Shown: positions 54,937-64,000 of the stretch, piece after piece
How positions within the stretch are numbered: position 1 is the stretch's first letter
How the letters are laid out: each line of letters opens with the position of its first letter
DNA from: Ligustrum vulgare
Lineage: Eukaryota; Streptophyta; Magnoliopsida; Lamiales; Oleaceae
NCBI GenBank assembly: GCA_963555705.1
Contig: OY743184.1
Coordinates: 25,320,639-25,384,638, forward strand
Reading direction: 5' to 3'
Length of the DNA: 64,000 nucleotides
Notes under the pieces: generated by a model
The model's input: the letters and a program-made list of their open reading frames with translations, nothing else
Databases searched by the model: none
Told to the model about the DNA's origin: nothing
Position numbers and translations under genes: made by a program

Positions 54937-56095
54937 TGCGATTTTATACTAATTAAATTCATGTAAATTAATACATTTGGATAATTAAATTAAAACGTAA
55001 TGGTAATTATTTGTTTGCAATGATTACAAAACTTTGAAAATATGGATTTTGACTTTTTTTTCCTTTCACCATTCATTAATTTTCTTCCATAATAATCTTG
55101 AAAATGCAATATTTTAAATGCATCTCTTAAATCTTATTTCTGGTAACTCGTGATTTTTGTTTGTCAAGAAAAGAATATAAAATTAATTTTAATAATATTC
55201 TAAAGATTATATGGTCTAAAATTTTTTGTATAATTTCTTGATCTTCAACGTTGCCTGGTTACCATATCATGATAATTGCAAGATTTTGTGTAAGTATTAA
55301 TTTAACTACTTTATTTTGTAAATGAAAGTATAATTTTATTGATCAAATACAAATATTTGTTAGGTTAAGATTAAACACATGTTTATAATTACTGGGATTG
55401 GTGTTTTTGAAAGAAATTTGGAAAAGAAAGGTAAATACGAGAGACAAATGCAGAAATTGTGAATTTATGCTTAAGAATGATTTTTTTTTTTTTTTTTTTT
55501 TTTGAGTGCGGTGAAGTTTCCTGTCCTCCCAAATCTGAAAATCCGAAAATATTTATATCTATTTTGATCTGTCTTATTTCTATAATATCTATATTTTACC
55601 AATCCCTCTCCTCATTGTTATAACAAAAAAAGGACCCCTTTTCAATTTTTTTATCTGTTTACTCCTTTTTGTTTTACCTTTCTAGGGTTTCAGTTATTTA
55701 TAACAAAGTGGATAGGGAGAAATATCAAAAATAATAGTAATAATAATATTTTTTTAATCATTCTTGATTTTGATAATGTGTAAAAGTTATATGGTATATG
55801 ATTTTTAGTATACTTTTTTAATCTCCAGCGTTGCCCGTTGTCATATCATGATAATTGCTAGATTTACGTAATTATTATTTTACTACTTGATTTTATATGT
55901 AGAAATATAATTGGTTGAATACAAATATTTGTGGATTAAGATTAAACACGCATTTATAACCGTTGTGATTGGTATTATTTTTTATGTATTCTGTATTTGT
56001 GTTAATTATGTATAAACATTAAAAGTTTACAAATACTTATCGAAATCGATATTTTTGAATAACAACTTCCGTGCATCACACTGGTGAAATACTAA
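54937..56095 (+). mobile_element. Helitron-like segment with degenerate 3' hairpin and internal duplication
   Basis: Ends with a hairpin-like CCGTGCATCACACTGG (56069-56084) and CTAA before T (56092-56096), a CTRR-T type end. Inside, blocks at about 55145-55420 and 55745-56000 are diverged direct copies (for example CAACGTTGCCTGGTTACCAT vs CAGCGTTGCCCGTTGTCAT). No Rep/helicase. Confidence 0.45.
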
Positions 56096-56840
56096 TAGTG
56101 ATATAATTTGTAATGAAATAATAGCAATTATATTAACACCACATTTTTTGTTAAGTTCACCACAATTTAATTGCACTAATAATCTTTAATTTTTATTAAT
56201 TTTTGTACATATACCTCTTAACTTTTTGTCGTATTTTTATCCTCGATTTCTATTAATTATCACAGTTTATCGCTATAATGATGGTTAAATAATTTTTTAG
56301 GAGTGACAAAATTTTTTATTTGCCTCTCTTATATTTAAATAAGCAAGAAAACAATAATTGCAAAAATTCAAAAAATATTTCTTCAAATGCAATAAAACAT
56401 TTGAAATAAAATTGGCAATAGAGATAAGATATATTAATTAATAATTAATGGTTAAAGATAAGAATACGAAAAAATATAATAAGAGAATAATTGTAAAAAT
56501 AAGCAAAGCATTAGGGACATTTATTGTAATTAAAATGTGGTGTCATTAACAATAACTGTGGTGTGAATATAATTTTGCTTAAATAATTTCTAAAATAAAT
56601 TAGTTATTGACAAATTAAAATTTAAAAATAAGAAAATATATGAAAGATTATTCACTTGTTGTAATATATGATAATTTTGTAAAACTGGGAGAAAATTGCA
56701 CCAATCTAGCCGCTATTTAAAATTTGATTATAAACAAATATGTGGCAACATCTCATTAAACAATTTTTTTGAAAATTCAACAAATTCGACTGACCAAAGA
56801 TTCTCGATCACTATTTTTTACTTTTAAAAAAGAAAGGAAC
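56096..56840. other. No gene recognised
   Basis: AT-rich. The phrase TAATAGTGATATAATTTG and its surroundings show nothing that can be assigned. Confidence 0.35.
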
Positions 56841-57470
56841 AATGTATGTTTCTAGGGATGGAAAACGGGCCGAATGCCTCGTCGGATCGACAAAACATGA
56901 GTCACGAGCATCTCGGCTCGTAAAAAACACGAGCATGGACACGAGTCAAGCAAATGGAATGAAAAACAAACCGAGCACCGCCTCGGTTCGTAAAAAAATC
57001 AAGTGGCTCATGGCAGCCACGAGCAGGATTGTGGCTCATGACAATTAACGAGTCGCTCGGCTCTTCGACTCGTTCAATGTAACCGTTTGATCACAATTAA
57101 TAGTTTTGTGATCATTTCAAAATGGTCACAAAAAATGTTTTGACTGTTAGGGTCCCCAATGGTCACAAAGGTCTCTCTCTCTCTTTTCTTTTTTTCTTTT
57201 TTTTTTTTCCAATTTCATCTATAAATACAACATTTTTTCATTCCAATTTCACAAAATCTCTACAATTATCTACTCTTTACTCTCTTCAATTATAATCTAA
57301 TTCAATTCTTAATTTACATATTTTAACTAAATTTAATTCAATTACTACACAATACATATTTCATCTTAAATACTACAATTGCACATTTCTTTTTTTATTA
57401 TCTCAATCCTCATACTACAAGTCTACAATCGTACTTCTTCTTTTTCAAGTTTAAACTTTAAACTTATAAA
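56841..57470. other. Leader region of the hAT/BED fragment
   Basis: GAGTCACGAGC / CGAGTCGCTCGGCTC-rich subterminal-like stretch (56860-57070), then a TATA-like CTATAAATACAAC at about 57220 and an AT-rich leader reaching the first ATG. Looks like the 5' end of an Ac-like hAT element in plus orientation. Confidence 0.45.
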
Positions 57471-57473
57471 AGA

Positions 57474-58276
57474 ATGGATAATGCTAGGCATCAATTTTGG
57501 GAGAATTTGTTCGACGGGGAATCATCATTAACCCCATAATCTCAATTTCCTAATGAATCTGTCGATCTCAATGAAATTCCAATTTTAGAAGATATCGATG
57601 AGGTAGGAGATAGTCATATAATTGATTTCAATGACATTGAAAAATATGTTGAAATCCTCAAAGATGTACTCGATATTTCTTATGCAAGAGGGAAGTGAAA
57701 AGGGTAAGAAAGCTGCAAAATATTGGGATCATTTCAAATTGGTTCCAACAGATCATAAAATTGACAAAAATCAAGAGTATAAAATAGTGTGCAAATATTG
57801 TGCACAACACTTGGCATAGCAAAAAGATATAGGTACTACACACCTCAACCGTCACTATCGCAAATGTATTACCAAACATGGTAATGTTGAAGGAAACCAA
57901 ACCCAGTTGCATTTTGATAGTTTCGATGCTAGTAATATATCTACACTAAGCACATGAATGTAATCCGAGGAACAAGCTTGCATTGGAATGGTAAAATTCG
58001 TCGTCGGGGTAAAGTTACCACTAAGCATAGTGGACAGTCAACACTTCACAGCTTATGGGAACGAATATCTTTAACCGAGGTACGAAGGAATTAGTTGAAA
58101 CACTCACTTGGCATAGTAAAAAGATATAGGTACTACTAATCTCAACCGTCATTACCGCCAATATATTACCAAACATGGTCATGTTTTAGGAAATAGAACT
58201 TAATTGTATTTTGATGGTTTTGGCACTGGTAGTGTATCTACACTAAGCATGTGGATGTATTCTGAGGAACAAGTGA
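57474..58276 (+). pseudogene. Ac-like hAT transposase N-terminus (BED zinc finger), exon duplicated
   Basis: The plus-strand translation shows an acidic leader and then KYWDHFKLVPTDHKIDKNQE with CKYCAQHLA and later THLNRHYRKC, a BED-type (C2H2) zinc finger as in the N-terminus of Ac/Tam3 transposases. An in-frame stop follows CAQHLA and the catalytic domain is missing. The segment from ACTTGGCATAG (57809) to the CTAAGCAC phrase at about 57955 is repeated in diverged form at 58106-58260. An LTR-like sequence begins right after GAGGAACAAG at 58280. Confidence 0.75.
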
Positions 58277-58745
58277 TAAGTGTATTTTATACACTAATTT
58301 ATAGGGCAAAAGTAGGATTTTATATATTCGTTTGAGAATATTTGTTATTCATTTTGTTATTATTGGTTTATTTTTCAGAAATATTTCAAAGTCGAGAAAA
58401 CAAAGGAATTAAAGCAAAAAAAAAAGTCAATCAGATGATAAAAGAGCTAAATTGTGCAAATGAAGAGTTGATGCAGTCAATTAAGGTGCAAAATGGAGGA
58501 AAAGTAGAAGAAAGAATCAAATTGGAAGAAATCAAAAGTTCAGGTACCTAATTGCATCAATCAGAAGATAGAGGACTTGTTGTGCAATAAAAAGATGATG
58601 ACCAACTTAAAAGAATTCAAAAGATAAAACTGCATCATGACCGAAGAATCGCGCGGTCTCATAGAGTTATACCACACGGTCACATGCCCTGTTCAGAAAT
58701 CAACATAATACATTTTTAGATAAGCGCAGTTCCATGAGTTATAAC

Positions 58746-59325
58746 TAGGGCTAGGCAAAAACCAAACCAAGCCAATGAACCCAATGGACCCAATCCAAAC
58801 TGATAGATTTGGGTCTGATTTTCAGATAATTGGGTTTGTCTGCGGGTTGGAAAATTTAATTTTAGCTCGGTTTGGTTTGGGTTCGGGTTCAAGAAAAGGA
58901 ATCCAACTAACCCAAACCAAACCAACCCGTCACTATATAAAAAATATAAAAAAAAAAAGTTAAAATTTCATCAACTTCTGATTTTTTTCAATTTAAGTTT
59001 CAAGTTTGTTTTGAATTTTAATCTATGGACACTATGGATTGCTAATACAATTGAGCCAAAAAAATTGGTTCAAAAATTAAATATGACAACAAATAATACA
59101 AGTTGGGCCGAAAATTAAAAAATATTATTATTTCAACATAAGGTCCAAAATGGAGGCTCATATCGTAACCCAAACCGACTCAAACTGATCAACATTGGTT
59201 TGGGTCGGTTTGGTTTATTAACCCACAATCGGTTTGATTGGGTTGAATTTTTTCCAAACCGAAGTCATCGGTTTGGGTTCGGGTTGGGCTCCAAACCGAC
59301 CCAACCCAACCCATGCCCAGCCCTA
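58746..59325. mobile_element. hAT MITE, 580 bp
   Basis: Ends TAGGGCTAGGCA ... TGCCCAGCCCTA, flanked by GTTATAAC (58738-58745) and GTTATGAC (59326-59333), an 8-bp duplication with one change. Subterminal regions are rich in CCAAACC/GGTTTGG and CCCAACCC repeats. Non-coding; nested in the LTR-like sequence. Confidence 0.88.
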
Positions 59326-59424
59326 GTTATGACCGCTTGGTCACAAGGTTATCAGATTGGGCCACGCAGCTAGGCTTTTCGTGATTTAGCGGTTTTCTCA
59401 TCTTTTTTATCTAGGTTTCGACTA

Positions 59425-59428
<4 letters not shown>

Positions 59429-59476
<48 letters not shown>
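59429..59476. repeat. (TA)n microsatellite
   Basis: About 24 TA repeats. Confidence 0.95.
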
Positions 59477-59480
<4 letters not shown>

Positions 59481-60519
59481 ACTTGAGGTACATTTTTGGG
59501 GTTCCCCACTTGTCATATTTTCATGCCAAAACTCTGTCCAATTGTCGAGGGGACCATGCAAAGTCGAATTCAATATTGAAGATGCAAGATCAAGATCAAG
59601 AACATGAATATGGTGATATTTTTTCATTCTTCTTGTGATTTATTTTTCATCATGTATTTTGGCTAGGATTTTAATATTAGAATAGTGATGGTACTTTAAT
59701 TTCTTGATTCCATGTTTTGATTTTATGTTTAATTTATGCAATTAATTGTGTATTATTTTCATCTATAATTTTGGGCACTTGATTATATGATGTTTGTGAT
59801 ATTTTTCTAAGTTCGAAAGATTAGAAATTCATTAAAGTTGAATTAATCGCCACAAAGTTCGATATGGGATAGAAATATATCCCTATGCTTTGTGCAATCC
59901 TAAAAAAATGTTCACAAAACTATAATGTTTTTTCTACATTTCTTGGGTTTGTCATAGAAATATAGTCAAATCTCTTGTTGAAAAATGTTTTAATTCATCG
60001 TTTGAAAGAGGGTTCTAATAACTATAGGAACATGGATTTTCAATACCCTATAAATTGTCGTTAAATATCTAAGTCAAAATATGAATGATAGAGTTAAAGT
60101 TGATTCATAATTCTAACATGTTTACTTCATAGTTCTCATAAATCAAATCTTCTTGTTTTCTAGTTTAATTATTAGTTTAGCTTTTTCTACAAAAATTATG
60201 AAATCGAGCTTTCTTTAATTCCGGTTAAGGAGTGTAGTCTAAAATACAATTTACACAATTCTCGTGAGATCGATACTTGGACTCAAAGTCCATTATATTA
60301 CTTATGGATTCGTACACTTGCAATTATAATTGATTATTTATATTTTCTAGGTAAAATGTGTAGTTAAAAACGGCGAGAAAAAATATGTGTGGTTGAAAGT
60401 GGTTTGAGAAATTGTGTAAATTATAAGTTGTGATAATTTCAAACTTATAATGTGCTGCCGAACGAAGGCTTAATTAAATTCTGAAAACAATCCTATAAAA
60501 AATTTATCAACAAAGTTAA

Positions 60520-60702
60520 GCCCTTGTTTTGCCCTCATTTTTCTGAAACTAAATTTGTTCAATATTCAATTTCAACCATCCATCTTAATCAAGTTTACTA
60601 TTTTTTACTTTTCAAACATTTTTAACCACACATTCTCCAAAAAAAAAAAAAAAAACTATTCTAAACTACATTTTTTTCCAAAAATGGGGGCCAAACAGGG
60701 GC
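60520..60702. mobile_element. Tourist-like MITE, 183 bp
   Basis: Inverted ends GCCCTTGTTTTGCCCTCATT and (reverse complement) GCCCCTGTTTGGCCCCCATT, flanked by TAA (60517-60519, 60703-60705). Internal A15 run. Same class as 10347-10511. Confidence 0.88.
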
Positions 60703-60705
60703 TAA

Positions 60706-61105
60706 ATAATGTATAAATAGTAAAGACGACTCATTATTATCAGACCAAATTCGAAATAGTGAAACAATCAAGCCTGTGTTCGGCGGCTTTCTAGTCGGCG
60801 TTATTTTAGAATTTTGGTATTTTCAAGGTAAAACTTGTCGTTAAAATGTAGTTTCAAAAAATGTGTATGATTAAAAAGTGGTTTGAGGATATGTGGGGAT
60901 TATTAATGCAAATTTTAACAGACTGTTCGGCTGCTTCAGCCGTTATTTATTTATTTTTTTTGGATTTTTTATGTTTTCTAGGTAGATCAATGGTTGAAAA
61001 TTGGAGAGAGAAAATATATGTGATTAAAAAGTATTTTAAAAAATTGTGTTGTTTATAAATTTGTTTATAAAGTATAATCATTGCGTAAAAGAACGGTATA
61101 TAACA
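60706..61105. other. No gene recognised
   Basis: Two related phrases (GTATTTTCAAGGTAAAACTT and GTTTTCTAGGTAGATCAATG, each followed by GTGATTAAAAAGT-type sequence) suggest an internal diverged duplication. Confidence 0.4.
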
Positions 61106-61745
61106 CTTTTACGAAACATGCGAATTACTAATCTGACAACACAGCACGTCAGATGTCCTCTGACATCAAATCCCCTCCGAATCAACCCCATCACCATTCT
61201 TCAACTCATCTGTGTCTCTCAATTGAGCGACAACGACTCCATGTTCACCTTACCTGATATAGGAATAGCCGTCGAATACCTCAACGAGAAATTCTGGTAC
61301 ATACAATCCTCTTCTAATTAACCATTTTGCCCCGATCTGTCGTCAAAATTCAAATCTAACTCACTTGGTTGTAAAGGAATTTCCCTGGTTTGGACCTTTT
61401 CTTGTTGAACCGGTAAAAAATGGGCTTCCACTTCGGATAGGCCACAAGCTCCGACCATTCCCTCACTTTTTTGAATGGTTTTATATCTTCCCTCCACTAA
61501 CTACTCTCCTGAGGCTCCGCTCTTTCTTTATCCACTGTCAGAAGCCTCTCCCATATGAAGCCGCTGTTGATGGGCTACAACAGAAACACGGTATGTTCCA
61601 TAAAGAAGAGAAAATTCAACTGGAGAATACTGGTTCTTGTAAACTGTCGTTTGAATCCGTTTCTTTAGAGGAGAACTTGTGGGAAGATTGTGATTGTAAT
61701 GCCATGATTGAATCTTTCTTGACAAGAAATATGTTTGCATCATAA
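61106..61745 (+). other. Unassigned coding-like ORF pair
   Basis: Frames at 61046-61321 and 61365-61745. The second has natural composition with charged stretches (QQKHGMFHKEEKIQLENTG, EENLWEDCDC). I recognise no domain. It could be a fragment of a retrocopied transcript or chance. No poly-A or splice structure supports a gene. Confidence 0.25.
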
Positions 61746-62139
61746 CTTCTCTAAAACGTTGTTGAAAATCGTACTCAAATGGGTCAACTTTGACTAAAAA
61801 TTTGAATGGGTCTCGATATTCATTTTGTGCATATGAGGAGTCTAAATTATTCTACTCTGAATGTAGATAATCTTCGTATATTAGGATTCATAAAACCATT
61901 TCCGAATGAATGAAAAATCAATGACTAAAGTGAATTGGATAAAAGTTAAGCTTTCTCCTACATAAGAAAAATATGAAAAAATGGACTTCTATATTAATTT
62001 CAATTTTGCATTTGGGTTTAGACCCCAAGGGGTACCAATAGTGTTTGAAGGATGGAGGACTTAGATCCTATCGAGTTTAGTGAAAAGTCCACAAGTCACC
62101 ACTGCTATCCGTTCAACCAGCCTGCTCAACTCGGTAGGC

Positions 62140-62830
62140 AAGAGCACGAGCTTGGGTCATGGGTTATAGGCCAATTCATTTATATATATTTTTTAAAATT
62201 ATAATAAATAAATTATTTTTATTTATATAAACGTTAATTTTAATTCAGAAAATTCCAAAAATAAGCTAACCTCTCGAGCGACCTTCAAGCGAAACTCGAA
62301 TGGGTTGATTCAATTAAAAATGCTTGAGCGGTCATCGAGTGTGATTCGAGATATTCTTCAAAACCGTTTGAGCGGCCTTCAAGCGTGATTCAAGCCATCG
62401 CTTGGTCAGTGAAGAGACATGACTATTCCAATCAATGCCGATTTTGGGGCGTGTCTCTCCAGCCACACCACTTCAACATCTATAAATAGGATCCCTTTGG
62501 TTGGATCTTATTCATTCCAATCATTCTTTAATTCCATATTCACTTGCATAATTTCCAAATCTTTGCATAAAAAAAGTCCTTTTTGTGGAGAGTGCAAAAC
62601 TTGTTTCAAGTTTGTTATTTCTTGCCATTTGAAGTACTTCTATTGCAAGAAGAGACCTGTTGTATATTGGGAGACGGTTATCATAACACCGTGAGCACCC
62701 GGGCGGGACAAATTTGTCTTAAAGACAGAGTTGAACTCTTGCCTCGGTCTACTATTTTTATTTTTTTCATTCTCACTTTTCATTTAAATTTTTTTAAATC
62801 CCAAAAATCGAATGAAAGCAGTATTGCATG
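62140..62830 (+). promoter_or_regulatory. LTR-like promoter region with TATA box
   Basis: Tandem-like phrases (GAGCGGCCTTCAAGCG, GAGCGACCTTCAAGCG, GAGCGGTCATCGAGTG) at 62275-62400 precede CTATAAATAGG at 62480. After that come a leader-like run and GGACAAATTTGTCTTAAAGA, which resembles R-U5 sequence of plant LTRs. No matching second copy in the window. Confidence 0.4.
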
Positions 62831-64000
62831 AATGAGATTCTCACTCTCAAACTAGAAATATACATTGGCTTCAATGCATTTTAAATATATAAATCAAATA
62901 AATTCATAATAATAAGAGGGGTTAGGTACTTTCCCGGGTTCGGAGAGGTGGTGCCCCATGTTTGATTTGTGTTACAACTTGGATGATTCGATCTGTTTCT
63001 AGCTTTTCCATGTTTGGCTGAGGTGTATTCATAGTGTCCCTTGCAAAAGAGAGATAAAAAAAATTAGAATGCATGAATAACGCATAAGGACTGTAATAAA
63101 TCAAACACCCCCAAACTAGGACTTATAAAAGTTCTGAAATTTTTGAAAAATGGTTGACCACTGATGTTCAGGCATTGACATCACCTAGAAAAAATAAAAA
63201 AATTTCGGAACAACCTCCAGGCATATGAAAGTATATAACCTTGTCTACAACATATCAAAGATTCAGCATATTTGGAGTTCATTTAAGTCGTGAAAACATG
63301 TGGTGAAGTAGTGATCGAAAGCTAGAAATCAGGTGTTGTGGGTGCATTGTACCTGCAGTATCCTTGCAATGAGGTGCAATGATGTTCCCTTCGAGTTTAT
63401 AACTTGTGTTGACGAGCTATGAAAGCAAGCAGAAATGCAATGAAAACTAAAACTACTACTAATGCAAAAACATGCAAAATAAAAGCACAAATACATTTAA
63501 GACACACAACATATCCATGCATGCACCCTAAGCATACTAGCACTCAATTAATGCAATGTCAAGAAATGAATAGCTTAAAAGCAAGAAATCTAACAAAAGA
63601 CTCCTAATGCTTTAACATGCAAGATTAGACCATAAACAAAACTTAAAACACATATATGGTATTTTATGCATCATAAGCATGCTAATAGGCAAAAATCCAA
63701 CGTTAAGCATTTAGGTAAATCAAAGGCAATAAATAAAACAGACTAAGCAAATCCAATAAGCTCTCTGTTTATAGTCTAAAGCCCGACTTCATGGCAAGAT
63801 CATCAAGGAAGCTTGAAATCTAATGTTGAGCCCTTATCATCTTCCCTGGTCTTATACTCAAAATGCTCCCAATAACTAATTATCTGATCCACATCAGTTT
63901 TGGAGCAATTTTCAAGCTGTAAATCAGGGACATTCAATTGCATAATTATGAAAGTTACCTCCTAATTTTCAACCCGAATCACTACCTGTTCTTTTCCCAC
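62831..64000. other. No gene recognised
   Basis: AT-rich intergenic DNA; ORFs are short and without motif. Confidence 0.4.

Larger units (their letters stand above)
58281..60322 (+). mobile_element. LTR-like sequence interrupting the hAT fragment
   Basis: Begins TGATAAGTGTATTTTATACA and ends TCGTACACTTGCA, LTR-like TG...CA ends. The hAT sequence is cut at GAGGAACAAG, but the expected right-hand continuation is not found, so the right side is truncated or rearranged. The end matches 40585-40640. It contains the MITE at 58746 and a (TA)n tract at 59429-59476. Confidence 0.5.

Noticed and set aside
1..64000. tRNA or rRNA genes
   Set aside because: No cloverleaf-forming segment with A and B boxes or rRNA core motif was noticed; only tRNA-complementary primer sites were found.

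Overview
The window looks like intergenic, repeat-dominated nuclear DNA from a flowering plant, most likely a eudicot. The evidence is an endogenous caulimovirid fragment, Ty3/gypsy and Ty1/copia LTR elements primed by initiator-Met tRNA, many hAT, PIF/Harbinger-like, CACTA-like and Helitron-like pieces, AT-rich DNA with long A/T runs, and no operon structure. Only one ordinary host gene is recognised: an LTO1/ORAOV1-like (Yae1-domain) gene on the minus strand at about 17.6-18.0 kb. Species cannot be named from this sequence.

Layout. 0.9-7.0 kb (minus): an endogenous pararetrovirus fragment in caulimovirus order, coat protein - protease/RT/RNase H - transactivator. The first two frames are open over long stretches. 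The transactivator is broken by frameshifts, stops and a solo LTR (2389-3266, 5-bp target duplication CTGTA). 7.3-11.4 kb: non-autonomous DNA transposons, namely a hAT-like element with an 8-bp duplication, a small Tourist-like MITE, and two long elements with TTA duplications that each carry an internal minisatellite. 11.72-16.00 kb: a complete-ended Ty3/gypsy-type element (LTR, PBS, gag-protease ORF, PPT, LTR, 5-bp duplication CTAAA) that lacks RT, RNase H and integrase. Its LTRs, and the solo LTR inside the viral transactivator, carry arrays of the palindrome TYACGGCCGTRA spaced about 21 bp apart.

16.6-26.8 kb: a short TIR element, the LTO1-like gene, a 1.6-kb hAT element nested in another dispersed repeat, remnants of hAT-type transposase first exons, an LTR-like repeat with a 185-bp duplication, and a Helitron-type 3' end. 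27.3-32.3 kb: a very unusual low-complexity block, a roughly 3-kb imperfect foldback (C-rich arm, TCAC/GTGA arrays, G-rich arm) flanked by arrays of a GTATCAT/ATGATAC hairpin unit. 32.4-41.2 kb: mostly non-coding, with MITEs, a third minisatellite-bearing Harbinger-like element and a possible LTR end.

41.2-43.7 kb: a CACTA-like element containing an open glycine-rich-protein exon, probably a captured host sequence. 44-51.2 kb: a decayed gypsy protease and a decayed, truncated copia element with one LTR. 51.3-56.1 kb: a second copy of the LTR-like repeat and a Helitron-like end. 56.8-60.3 kb: hAT/BED transposase debris with a duplicated exon, interrupted by an LTR-like sequence that itself carries a 580-bp hAT MITE. 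60.5-64 kb: a 183-bp Tourist-like MITE, an unrecognised short ORF pair, and an LTR-like promoter region.

The most noteworthy structures are the helically phased palindromes in two diverged LTRs, the large G/C strand-asymmetric foldback, the captured glycine-rich exon, and a host gene whose 5' end runs into repeat-like sequence. All boundaries come from reading the sequence by eye; no alignment or database search was run.
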